In this document: positions 38,351 through 50,150 of the stretch, piece after piece | Layout: each line of letters begins with the position of its first letter | Numbering within the stretch: the first letter of the stretch is position 1 | Source of the DNA: Aphelocoma coerulescens | Lineage: Eukaryota; Chordata; Aves; Passeriformes; Corvidae | Length of the DNA: 64,000 nucleotides | Reading direction: 5' to 3' | Assembly: GCF_041296385.1 (NCBI RefSeq) | Contig: NW_027183773.1 | Location: 1-64,000, forward strand | Notes under the pieces: model-generated | Told to the model about the DNA's origin: nothing | Database searches by the model: none | Seen by the model: only the letters and a program-made list of their open reading frames with translations | Program-made: the position numbers and the translations under genes

Positions 38351-41300
38351 CCTTAAGGTTCAGGCTACCACGCAGACGGAAGGTGCCGCTACCTAGCGCT
38401 GCGAGGGAAAGTGCATAGCCCAGGCGTGTTTCGGCAGAAGCAGCAGCCTGGAGGCTTTCGCTGCCGGCACCGTGCTCTCTGGGCGAGAAGCAGACGACCG
38501 TTCGTCTGCAGCGAAACGAAAGCGCGACGTGGTACGAAGGGGCAGAAGAACGAAGGCGCAGAGCACCACCGGGCTGCCGTGCGACTCGCACAGGCTGCAA
38601 GAGGAAGCGTGCCTGCCACTCGCTCGTTCGCGGATTCACTTTAGCAGTCGGAAACAGAAAGCTCGACTTGCGGCTACTTGTGCTGCTGCCTAGTTCTCTT
38701 CCAGTAGCCCCTGGAAACAACGATGCTCGGTTTATGCTTCGAGACGCAGCGATCACGGTGGTAGGTGCGGTGGAGAAGGGAAAGCCAGCGTGCAGAGGAC
38801 AGTTTCTCGTTGCTCTACGTGAGGCAAGGGGAAGGTTCAGCCCAGCAGTGGCTGTTGCTCCTGGAGCCTTTTTCTTTGGGAGCAGCTGCTGCAAGCGGGC
38901 AACGGAGCTGCGAGAGTGCCTAATGGGTGGGACGGCACGTCTATCGGCGAAGGAAGCTGCCTAGCCGCAGTGTGTTGTGCTCAGTTTCCAGGCTGCTTCG
39001 AGAAGGGGCACCTTGAAGAACGCCTTCTTTCTCGACGCGTCCTTCTGGGTGCGCTCAAGCTGCGTGGACTCTGCAACACGGCAGGGTGCAAGCAACTGTT
39101 TCTGGCCAGGTTGTGTGATGATGGAGTGCAAGGGCTGCGCCTTACTCTCGGAAGCTGCCGGAGCATTCTCATCAGCTGAATGCGCTTGTGAAGCAGCTCT
39201 CTGCTGGACTTTGGAAGCCGGCACGCTGAGCCCCTTAGAATGCCTGCCCGCTGCCCGGCTGCTGCGTTCTTCGCCTTCTGTGCTCTGGATGGCGAACTGA
39301 AGCCCAGCGATGGCTTTGAGCTGTCCCGCTCTTCAGCGCGTGTATAACTGCACGCATCCACAGTGCTCTGTGCACGGATTTTCCTCAGCTCGAGGTGCAA
39401 TCATTTTCTTGCTGGTTTACAGTGTCCAAAGCGTCCGTGGAGCTCTCGCTCGGCCAAATGCGTCAAGAGAGAAGCCCTTGCTGGATTCGCCTTTCGCTGG
39501 CCAAGACTTTCAACACAGCACCACAATCCGGGCGACGACGAGGAGGAAAGGGGGAACATCTTTTCGTCCTGGCACGTTCTTCTGTGCGGGACGTCCGTCC
39601 GCATCTTCGCTCTCTGCAAGGCTGGAAGGTGCGCGGTGGTACTCGGAAGCGAGAAGAAGGCTGCAGAGAGCACCGCGCTCTGCCGGCGCTGTGCAGGCTG
39701 TACAGGCAAGAAGCCTAGCCCTGGAATGTGGTGCAAATACAAGCTTCCACGCATCGGGGGCAAGCTCTGGGTAAGCTCGCTGACCTAAAAGTGTTCTGTG
39801 GGCGAGACGCAGCCGAGAAGCTCTCCCTTAAGGTTCAGGCTACCACGCAGACGGAAGGTGCCGCTACCTAGCGCTGCGAGGGAAAGTGCATAGCCCAGGC
39901 GTGTTTCGGCAGAAGCAGCAGCCTGGAGGCTTTCGCTGCCGGCACCGTGCTCTCTGGGCGAGAAGCAGACGACCGTTCGTCTGCAGCGAAACGAAAGCGC
40001 GACGTGGTACGAAGGGGCAGAAGAACGAAGGCGCAGAGCACCACCGGGCTGCCGTGCGACTCGCACAGGCTGCAAGAGGAAGCGTGCCTGCCACTCGCTC
40101 GTTCGCGGATTCACTTTAGCAGTCGGAAACAGAAAGCTCGACTTGCGGCTACTTGTGCTGCTGCCTAGTTCTCTTCCAGTAGCCCCTGGAAACAACGATG
40201 CTCGGTTTATGCTTCGAGACGCAGCGATCACGGTGGTAGGTGCGGTGGAGAAGGGAAAGCCAGCGTGCAGAGGACAGTTTCTCGTTGCTCTACGTGAGGC
40301 AAGGGGAAGGTTCAGCCCAGCAGTGGCTGTTGCTCCTGGAGCCTTTTTCTTTGGGAGCAGCTGCTGCAAGCGGGCAACGGAGCTGCGAGAGTGCCTAATG
40401 GGTGGGACGGCACGTCTATCGGCGAAGGAAGCTGCCTAGCCGCAGTGTGTTGTGCTCAGTTTCCAGGCTGCTTCGAGAAGGGGCACCTTGAAGAACGCCT
40501 TCTTTCTCGACGCGTCCTTCTGGGTGCGCTCAAGCTGCGTGGACTCTGCAACACGGCAGGGTGCAAGCAACTGTTTCTGGCCAGGTTGTGTGATGATGGA
40601 GTGCAAGGGCTGCGCCTTACTCTCGGAAGCTGCCGGAGCATTCTCATCAGCTGAATGCGCTTGTGAAGCAGCTCTCTGCTGGACTTTGGAAGCCGGCACG
40701 CTGAGCCCCTTAGAATGCCTGCCCGCTGCCCGGCTGCTGCGTTCTTCGCCTTCTGTGCTCTGGATGGCGAACTGAAGCCCAGCGATGGCTTTGAGCTGTC
40801 CCGCTCTTCAGCGCGTGTATAACTGCACGCATCCACAGTGCTCTGTGCACGGATTTTCCTCAGCTCGAGGTGCAATCATTTTCTTGCTGGTTTACAGTGT
40901 CCAAAGCGTCCGTGGAGCTCTCGCTCGGCCAAATGCGTCAAGAGAGAAGCCCTTGCTGGATTCGCCTTTCGCTGGCCAAGACTTTCAACACAGCACCACA
41001 ATCCGGGCGACGACGAGGAGGAAAGGGGGAACATCTTTTCGTCCTGGCACGTTCTTCTGTGCGGGACGTCCGTCCGCATCTTCGCTCTCTGCAAGGCTGG
41101 AAGGTGCGCGGTGGTACTCGGAAGCGAGAAGAAGGCTGCAGAGAGCACCGCGCTCTGCCGGCGCTGTGCAGGCTGTACAGGCAAGAAGCCTAGCCCTGGA
41201 ATGTGGTGCAAATACAAGCTTCCACGCATCGGGGGCAAGCTCTGGGTAAGCTCGCTGACCTAAAAGTGTTCTGTGGGCGAGACGCAGCCGAGAAGCTCTC

Positions 41301-44250
41301 CCTTAAGGTTCAGGCTACCACGCAGACGGAAGGTGCCGCTACCTAGCGCTGCGAGGGAAAGTGCATAGCCCAGGCGTGTTTCGGCAGAAGCAGCAGCCTG
41401 GAGGCTTTCGCTGCCGGCACCGTGCTCTCTGGGCGAGAAGCAGACGACCGTTCGTCTGCAGCGAAACGAAAGCGCGACGTGGTACGAAGGGGCAGAAGAA
41501 CGAAGGCGCAGAGCACCACCGGGCTGCCGTGCGACTCGCACAGGCTGCAAGAGGAAGCGTGCCTGCCACTCGCTCGTTCGCGGATTCACTTTAGCAGTCG
41601 GAAACAGAAAGCTCGACTTGCGGCTACTTGTGCTGCTGCCTAGTTCTCTTCCAGTAGCCCCTGGAAACAACGATGCTCGGTTTATGCTTCGAGACGCAGC
41701 GATCACGGTGGTAGGTGCGGTGGAGAAGGGAAAGCCAGCGTGCAGAGGACAGTTTCTCGTTGCTCTACGTGAGGCAAGGGGAAGGTTCAGCCCAGCAGTG
41801 GCTGTTGCTCCTGGAGCCTTTTTCTTTGGGAGCAGCTGCTGCAAGCGGGCAACGGAGCTGCGAGAGTGCCTAATGGGTGGGACGGCACGTCTATCGGCGA
41901 AGGAAGCTGCCTAGCCGCAGTGTGTTGTGCTCAGTTTCCAGGCTGCTTCGAGAAGGGGCACCTTGAAGAACGCCTTCTTTCTCGACGCGTCCTTCTGGGT
42001 GCGCTCAAGCTGCGTGGACTCTGCAACACGGCAGGGTGCAAGCAACTGTTTCTGGCCAGGTTGTGTGATGATGGAGTGCAAGGGCTGCGCCTTACTCTCG
42101 GAAGCTGCCGGAGCATTCTCATCAGCTGAATGCGCTTGTGAAGCAGCTCTCTGCTGGACTTTGGAAGCCGGCACGCTGAGCCCCTTAGAATGCCTGCCCG
42201 CTGCCCGGCTGCTGCGTTCTTCGCCTTCTGTGCTCTGGATGGCGAACTGAAGCCCAGCGATGGCTTTGAGCTGTCCCGCTCTTCAGCGCGTGTATAACTG
42301 CACGCATCCACAGTGCTCTGTGCACGGATTTTCCTCAGCTCGAGGTGCAATCATTTTCTTGCTGGTTTACAGTGTCCAAAGCGTCCGTGGAGCTCTCGCT
42401 CGGCCAAATGCGTCAAGAGAGAAGCCCTTGCTGGATTCGCCTTTCGCTGGCCAAGACTTTCAACACAGCACCACAATCCGGGCGACGACGAGGAGGAAAG
42501 GGGGAACATCTTTTCGTCCTGGCACGTTCTTCTGTGCGGGACGTCTGTCCGCATCTTCGCTCTCTGCAAGGCTGGAAGGTGCGCGGTGGTACTCGGAAGC
42601 GAGAAGAAGGCTGCAGAGAGCACCGCGCTCTGCCGGCGCTGTGCAGGCTGTACAGGCAAGAAGCCTAGCCCTGGAATGTGGTGCAAATACAAGCTTCCAC
42701 GCATCGGGGGCAAGCTCTGGGTAAGCTCGCTGACCTAAAAGTGTTCTGTGGGCGAGACGCAGCCGAGAAGCTCTCCCTTAAGGTTCAGGCTACCACGCAG
42801 ACGGAAGGTGCCGCTACCTAGCGCTGCGAGGGAAAGTGCATAGCCCAGGCGTGTTTCGGCAGAAGCAGCAGCCTGGAGGCTTTCGCTGCCGGCACCGTGC
42901 TCTCTGGGCGAGAAGCAGACGACCGTTCGTCTGCAGCGAAACGAAAGCGCGACGTGGTACGAAGGGGCAGAAGAACGAAGGCGCAGAGCACCACCGGGCT
43001 GCCGTGCGACTCGCACAGGCTGCAAGAGGAAGCGTGCCTGCCACTCGCTCGTTCGCGGATTCACTTTAGCAGTCGGAAACAGAAAGCTCGACTTGCGGCT
43101 ACTTGTGCTGCTGCCTAGTTCTCTTCCAGTAGCCCCTGGAAACAACGATGCTCGGTTTATGCTTCGAGACGCAGCGATCACGGTGGTAGGTGCGGTGGAG
43201 AAGGGAAAGCCAGCGTGCAGAGGACAGTTTCTCGTTGCTCTACGTGAGGCAAGGGGAAGGTTCAGCCCAGCAGTGGCTGTTGCTCCTGGAGCCTTTTTCT
43301 TTGGGAGCAGCTGCTGCAAGCGGGCAACGGAGCTGCGAGAGTGCCTAATGGGTGGGACGGCACGTCTATCGGCGAAGGAAGCTGCCTAGCCGCAGTGTGT
43401 TGTGCTCAGTTTCCAGGCTGCTTCGAGAAGGGGCACCTTGAAGAACGCCTTCTTTCTCGACGCGTCCTTCTGGGTGCGCTCAAGCTGCGTGGACTCTGCA
43501 ACACGGCAGGGTGCAAGCAACTGTTTCTGGCCAGGTTGTGTGATGATGGAGTGCAAGGGCTGCGCCTTACTCTCGGAAGCTGCCGGAGCATTCTCATCAG
43601 CTGAATGCGCTTGTGAAGCAGCTCTCTGCTGGACTTTGGAAGCCGGCACGCTGAGCCCCTTAGAATGCCTGCCCGCTGCCCGGCTGCTGCGTTCTTCGCC
43701 TTCTGTGCTCTGGATGGCGAACTGAAGCCCAGCGATGGCTTTGAGCTGTCCCGCTCTTCAGCGCGTGTATAACTGCACGCATCCACAGTGCTCTGTGCAC
43801 GGATTTTCCTCAGCTCGAGGTGCAATCATTTTCTTGCTGGTTTACAGTGTCCAAAGCGTCCGTGGAGCTCTCGCTCGGCCAAATGCGTCAAGAGAGAAGC
43901 CCTTGCTGGATTCGCCTTTCGCTGGCCAAGACTTTCAACACAGCACCACAATCCGGGCGACGACGAGGAGGAAAGGGGGAACATCTTTTCGTCCTGGCAC
44001 GTTCTTCTGTGCGGGACGTCTGTCCGCATCTTCGCTCTCTGCAAGGCTGGAAGGTGCGCGGTGGTACTCGGAAGCGAGAAGAAGGCTGCAGAGAGCACCG
44101 CGCTCTGCCGGCGCTGTGCAGGCTGTACAGGCAAGAAGCCTAGCCCTGGAATGTGGTGCAAATACAAGCTTCCACGCATCGGGGGCAAGCTCTGGGTAAG
44201 CTCGCTGACCTAAAAGTGTTCTGTGGGCGAGACGCAGCCGAGAAGCTCTC

Positions 44251-45725
44251 CCTTAAGGTTCAGGCTACCACGCAGACGGAAGGTGCCGCTACCTAGCGCT
44301 GCGAGGGAAAGTGCATAGCCCAGGCGTGTTTCGGCAGAAGCAGCAGCCTGGAGGCTTTCGCTGCCGGCACCGTGCTCTCTGGGCGAGAAGCAGACGACCG
44401 TTCGTCTGCAGCGAAACGAAAGCGCGACGTGGTACGAAGGGGCAGAAGAACGAAGGCGCAGAGCAGCACCGGGCTGCCGTGCGACTCGCACAGGCTGCAA
44501 GAGGAAGCGTGCCTGCCACTCGCTCGTTCGCGGATTCACTTTAGCAGTCGGAAACAGAAAGCTCGACTTGCGGCTACTTGTGCTGCTGCCTAGTTCTCTT
44601 CCAGTAGCCCCTGGAAACAACGATGCTCGGTTTATGCTTCGAGACGCAGCGATCACGGTGGTAGGTGCGGTGGAGAAGGGAAAGCCAGCGTGCAGAGGAC
44701 AGTTTCTCGTTGCTCTACGTGAGGCAAGGGGAAGGTTCAGCCCAGCAGTGGCTGTTGCTCCTGGAGCCTTTTTCTTTGGGAGCAGCTGCTGCAAGCGGGC
44801 AACGGAGCTGCGAGAGTGCCTAATGGGTGGGACGGCACGTCTATCGGCGAAGGAAGCTGCCTAGCCGCAGTGTGTTGTGCTCAGTTTCCAGGCTGCTTCG
44901 AGAAGGGGCACCTTGAAGAACGCCTTCTTTCTCGACGCGTCCTTCTGGGTGCGCTCAAGCTGCGTGGACTCTGCAACACGGCAGGGTGCAAGCAACTGTT
45001 TCTGGCCAGGTTGTGTGATGATGGAGTGCAAGGGCTGCGCCTTACTCTCGGAAGCTGCCGGAGCATTCTCATCAGCTGAATGCGCTTGTGAAGCAGCTCT
45101 CTGCTGGACTTTGGAAGCCGGCACGCTGAGCCCCTTAGAATGCCTGCCCGCTGCCCGGCTGCTGCGTTCTTCGCCTTCTGTGCTCTGGATGGCGAACTGA
45201 AGCCCAGCGATGGCTTTGAGCTGTCCCGCTCTTCAGCGCGTGTATAACTGCACGCATCCACAGTGCTCTGTGCACGGATTTTCCTCAGCTCGAGGTGCAA
45301 TCATTTTCTTGCTGGTTTACAGTGTCCAAAGCGTCCGTGGAGCTCTCGCTCGGCCAAATGCGTCAAGAGAGAAGCCCTTGCTGGATTCGCCTTTCGCTGG
45401 CCAAGACTTTCAACACAGCACCACAATCCGGGCGACGACGAGGAGGAAAGGGGGAACATCTTTTCGTCCTGGCACGTTCTTCTGTGCGGGACGTCCGTCC
45501 GCATCTTCGCTCTCTGCAAGGCTGGAAGGTGCGCGGTGGTACTCGGAAGCGAGAAGAAGGCTGCAGAGAGCACCGCGCTCTGCCGGCGCTGTGCAGGCTG
45601 TACAGGCAAGAAGCCTAGCCCTGGAATGTGGTGCAAATACAAGCTTCCACGCATCGGGGGCAAGCTCTGGGTAAGCTCGCTGACCTAAAAGTGTTCTGTG
45701 GGCGAGACGCAGCCGAGAAGCTCTC
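44251..45725. repeat. Copy 31: the only G216/C1246 copy, apparent recombinant
   Basis: Base 44466 is G and base 45496 is C. G216 otherwise occurs only with T1246 (16 copies), and C1246 otherwise only with C216 (13 copies). This copy combines them, as expected if an exchange or conversion tract joined the two types somewhere in the 1,030 bases between the sites. Recurrent mutation at either site is the alternative. Confidence 0.9.
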
Positions 45726-48675
45726 CCTTAAGGTTCAGGCTACCACGCAGACGGAAGGTGCCGCTACCTAGCGCTGCGAGGGAAAGTGCATAGCCCAGGC
45801 GTGTTTCGGCAGAAGCAGCAGCCTGGAGGCTTTCGCTGCCGGCACCGTGCTCTCTGGGCGAGAAGCAGACGACCGTTCGTCTGCAGCGAAACGAAAGCGC
45901 GACGTGGTACGAAGGGGCAGAAGAACGAAGGCGCAGAGCACCACCGGGCTGCCGTGCGACTCGCACAGGCTGCAAGAGGAAGCGTGCCTGCCACTCGCTC
46001 GTTCGCGGATTCACTTTAGCAGTCGGAAACAGAAAGCTCGACTTGCGGCTACTTGTGCTGCTGCCTAGTTCTCTTCCAGTAGCCCCTGGAAACAACGATG
46101 CTCGGTTTATGCTTCGAGACGCAGCGATCACGGTGGTAGGTGCGGTGGAGAAGGGAAAGCCAGCGTGCAGAGGACAGTTTCTCGTTGCTCTACGTGAGGC
46201 AAGGGGAAGGTTCAGCCCAGCAGTGGCTGTTGCTCCTGGAGCCTTTTTCTTTGGGAGCAGCTGCTGCAAGCGGGCAACGGAGCTGCGAGAGTGCCTAATG
46301 GGTGGGACGGCACGTCTATCGGCGAAGGAAGCTGCCTAGCCGCAGTGTGTTGTGCTCAGTTTCCAGGCTGCTTCGAGAAGGGGCACCTTGAAGAACGCCT
46401 TCTTTCTCGACGCGTCCTTCTGGGTGCGCTCAAGCTGCGTGGACTCTGCAACACGGCAGGGTGCAAGCAACTGTTTCTGGCCAGGTTGTGTGATGATGGA
46501 GTGCAAGGGCTGCGCCTTACTCTCGGAAGCTGCCGGAGCATTCTCATCAGCTGAATGCGCTTGTGAAGCAGCTCTCTGCTGGACTTTGGAAGCCGGCACG
46601 CTGAGCCCCTTAGAATGCCTGCCCGCTGCCCGGCTGCTGCGTTCTTCGCCTTCTGTGCTCTGGATGGCGAACTGAAGCCCAGCGATGGCTTTGAGCTGTC
46701 CCGCTCTTCAGCGCGTGTATAACTGCACGCATCCACAGTGCTCTGTGCACGGATTTTCCTCAGCTCGAGGTGCAATCATTTTCTTGCTGGTTTACAGTGT
46801 CCAAAGCGTCCGTGGAGCTCTCGCTCGGCCAAATGCGTCAAGAGAGAAGCCCTTGCTGGATTCGCCTTTCGCTGGCCAAGACTTTCAACACAGCACCACA
46901 ATCCGGGCGACGACGAGGAGGAAAGGGGGAACATCTTTTCGTCCTGGCACGTTCTTCTGTGCGGGACGTCCGTCCGCATCTTCGCTCTCTGCAAGGCTGG
47001 AAGGTGCGCGGTGGTACTCGGAAGCGAGAAGAAGGCTGCAGAGAGCACCGCGCTCTGCCGGCGCTGTGCAGGCTGTACAGGCAAGAAGCCTAGCCCTGGA
47101 ATGTGGTGCAAATACAAGCTTCCACGCATCGGGGGCAAGCTCTGGGTAAGCTCGCTGACCTAAAAGTGTTCTGTGGGCGAGACGCAGCCGAGAAGCTCTC
47201 CCTTAAGGTTCAGGCTACCACGCAGACGGAAGGTGCCGCTACCTAGCGCTGCGAGGGAAAGTGCATAGCCCAGGCGTGTTTCGGCAGAAGCAGCAGCCTG
47301 GAGGCTTTCGCTGCCGGCACCGTGCTCTCTGGGCGAGAAGCAGACGACCGTTCGTCTGCAGCGAAACGAAAGCGCGACGTGGTACGAAGGGGCAGAAGAA
47401 CGAAGGCGCAGAGCACCACCGGGCTGCCGTGCGACTCGCACAGGCTGCAAGAGGAAGCGTGCCTGCCACTCGCTCGTTCGCGGATTCACTTTAGCAGTCG
47501 GAAACAGAAAGCTCGACTTGCGGCTACTTGTGCTGCTGCCTAGTTCTCTTCCAGTAGCCCCTGGAAACAACGATGCTCGGTTTATGCTTCGAGACGCAGC
47601 GATCACGGTGGTAGGTGCGGTGGAGAAGGGAAAGCCAGCGTGCAGAGGACAGTTTCTCGTTGCTCTACGTGAGGCAAGGGGAAGGTTCAGCCCAGCAGTG
47701 GCTGTTGCTCCTGGAGCCTTTTTCTTTGGGAGCAGCTGCTGCAAGCGGGCAACGGAGCTGCGAGAGTGCCTAATGGGTGGGACGGCACGTCTATCGGCGA
47801 AGGAAGCTGCCTAGCCGCAGTGTGTTGTGCTCAGTTTCCAGGCTGCTTCGAGAAGGGGCACCTTGAAGAACGCCTTCTTTCTCGACGCGTCCTTCTGGGT
47901 GCGCTCAAGCTGCGTGGACTCTGCAACACGGCAGGGTGCAAGCAACTGTTTCTGGCCAGGTTGTGTGATGATGGAGTGCAAGGGCTGCGCCTTACTCTCG
48001 GAAGCTGCCGGAGCATTCTCATCAGCTGAATGCGCTTGTGAAGCAGCTCTCTGCTGGACTTTGGAAGCCGGCACGCTGAGCCCCTTAGAATGCCTGCCCG
48101 CTGCCCGGCTGCTGCGTTCTTCGCCTTCTGTGCTCTGGATGGCGAACTGAAGCCCAGCGATGGCTTTGAGCTGTCCCGCTCTTCAGCGCGTGTATAACTG
48201 CACGCATCCACAGTGCTCTGTGCACGGATTTTCCTCAGCTCGAGGTGCAATCATTTTCTTGCTGGTTTACAGTGTCCAAAGCGTCCGTGGAGCTCTCGCT
48301 CGGCCAAATGCGTCAAGAGAGAAGCCCTTGCTGGATTCGCCTTTCGCTGGCCAAGACTTTCAACACAGCACCACAATCCGGGCGACGACGAGGAGGAAAG
48401 GGGGAACATCTTTTCGTCCTGGCACGTTCTTCTGTGCGGGACGTCTGTCCGCATCTTCGCTCTCTGCAAGGCTGGAAGGTGCGCGGTGGTACTCGGAAGC
48501 GAGAAGAAGGCTGCAGAGAGCACCGCGCTCTGCCGGCGCTGTGCAGGCTGTACAGGCAAGAAGCCTAGCCCTGGAATGTGGTGCAAATACAAGCTTCCAC
48601 GCATCGGGGGCAAGCTCTGGGTAAGCTCGCTGACCTAAAAGTGTTCTGTGGGCGAGACGCAGCCGAGAAGCTCTC

Positions 48676-50150
48676 CCTTAAGGTTCAGGCTACCACGCAG
48701 ACGGAAGGTGCCGCTACCTAGCGCTGCGAGGGAAAGTGCATAGCCCAGGCGTGTTTCGGCAGAAGCAGCAGCCTGGAGGCTTTCGCTGCCGGCACCGTGC
48801 TCTCTGGGCGAGAAGCAGACGACCGTTCGTCTGCAGCGAAACGAAAGCGCGACGTGGTACGAAGGGGCAGAAGAACGAAGGCGCAGAGCACCACCGGGCT
48901 GCCGTGCGACTCGCACAGGCTGCAAGAGGAAGCGTGCCTGCCACTCGCTCATTCGCGGATTCACTTTAGCAGTCGGAAACAGAAAGCTCGACTTGCGGCT
49001 ACTTGTGCTGCTGCCTAGTTCTCTTCCAGTAGCCCCTGGAAACAACGATGCTCGGTTTATGCTTCGAGACGCAGCGATCACGGTGGTAGGTGCGGTGGAG
49101 AAGGGAAAGCCAGCGTGCAGAGGACAGTTTCTCGTTGCTCTACGTGAGGCAAGGGGAAGGTTCAGCCCAGCAGTGGCTGTTGCTCCTGGAGCCTTTTTCT
49201 TTGGGAGCAGCTGCTGCAAGCGGGCAACGGAGCTGCGAGAGTGCCTAATGGGTGGGACGGCACGTCTATCGGCGAAGGAAGCTGCCTAGCCGCAGTGTGT
49301 TGTGCTCAGTTTCCAGGCTGCTTCGAGAAGGGGCACCTTGAAGAACGCCTTCTTTCTCGACGCGTCCTTCTGGGTGCGCTCAAGCTGCGTGGACTCTGCA
49401 ACACGGCAGGGTGCAAGCAACTGTTTCTGGCCAGGTTGTGTGATGATGGAGTGCAAGGGCTGCGCCTTACTCTCGGAAGCTGCCGGAGCATTCTCATCAG
49501 CTGAATGCGCTTGTGAAGCAGCTCTCTGCTGGACTTTGGAAGCCGGCACGCTGAGCCCCTTAGAATGCCTGCCCGCTGCCCGGCTGCTGCGTTCTTCGCC
49601 TTCTGTGCTCTGGATGGCGAACTGAAGCCCAGCGATGGCTTTGAGCTGTCCCGCTCTTCAGCGCGTGTATAACTGCACGCATCCACAGTGCTCTGTGCAC
49701 GGATTTTCCTCAGCTCGAGGTGCAATCATTTTCTTGCTGGTTTACAGTGTCCAAAGCGTCCGTGGAGCTCTCGCTCGGCCAAATGCGTCAAGAGAGAAGC
49801 CCTTGCTGGATTCGCCTTTCGCTGGCCAAGACTTTCAACACAGCACCACAATCCGGGCGACGACGAGGAGGAAAGGGGGAACATCTTTTCGTCCTGGCAC
49901 GTTCTTCTGTGCGGGACGTCTGTCCGCATCTTCGCTCTCTGCAAGGCTGGAAGGTGCGCGGTGGTACTCGGAAGCGAGAAGAAGGCTGCAGAGAGCACCG
50001 CGCTCTGCCGGCGCTGTGCAGGCTGTACAGGCAAGAAGCCTAGCCCTGGAATGTGGTGCAAATACAAGCTTCCACGCATCGGGGGCAAGCTCTGGGTAAG
50101 CTCGCTGACCTAAAAGTGTTCTGTGGGCGAGACGCAGCCGAGAAGCTCTC
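48676..50150. repeat. Copy 34: private G276A
   Basis: Base 48951 is A where other copies have G (CTCGTT becomes CTCATT). On the complementary strand this is a CpG C-to-T change. The copy is otherwise C216/T1246. Confidence 0.95.
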
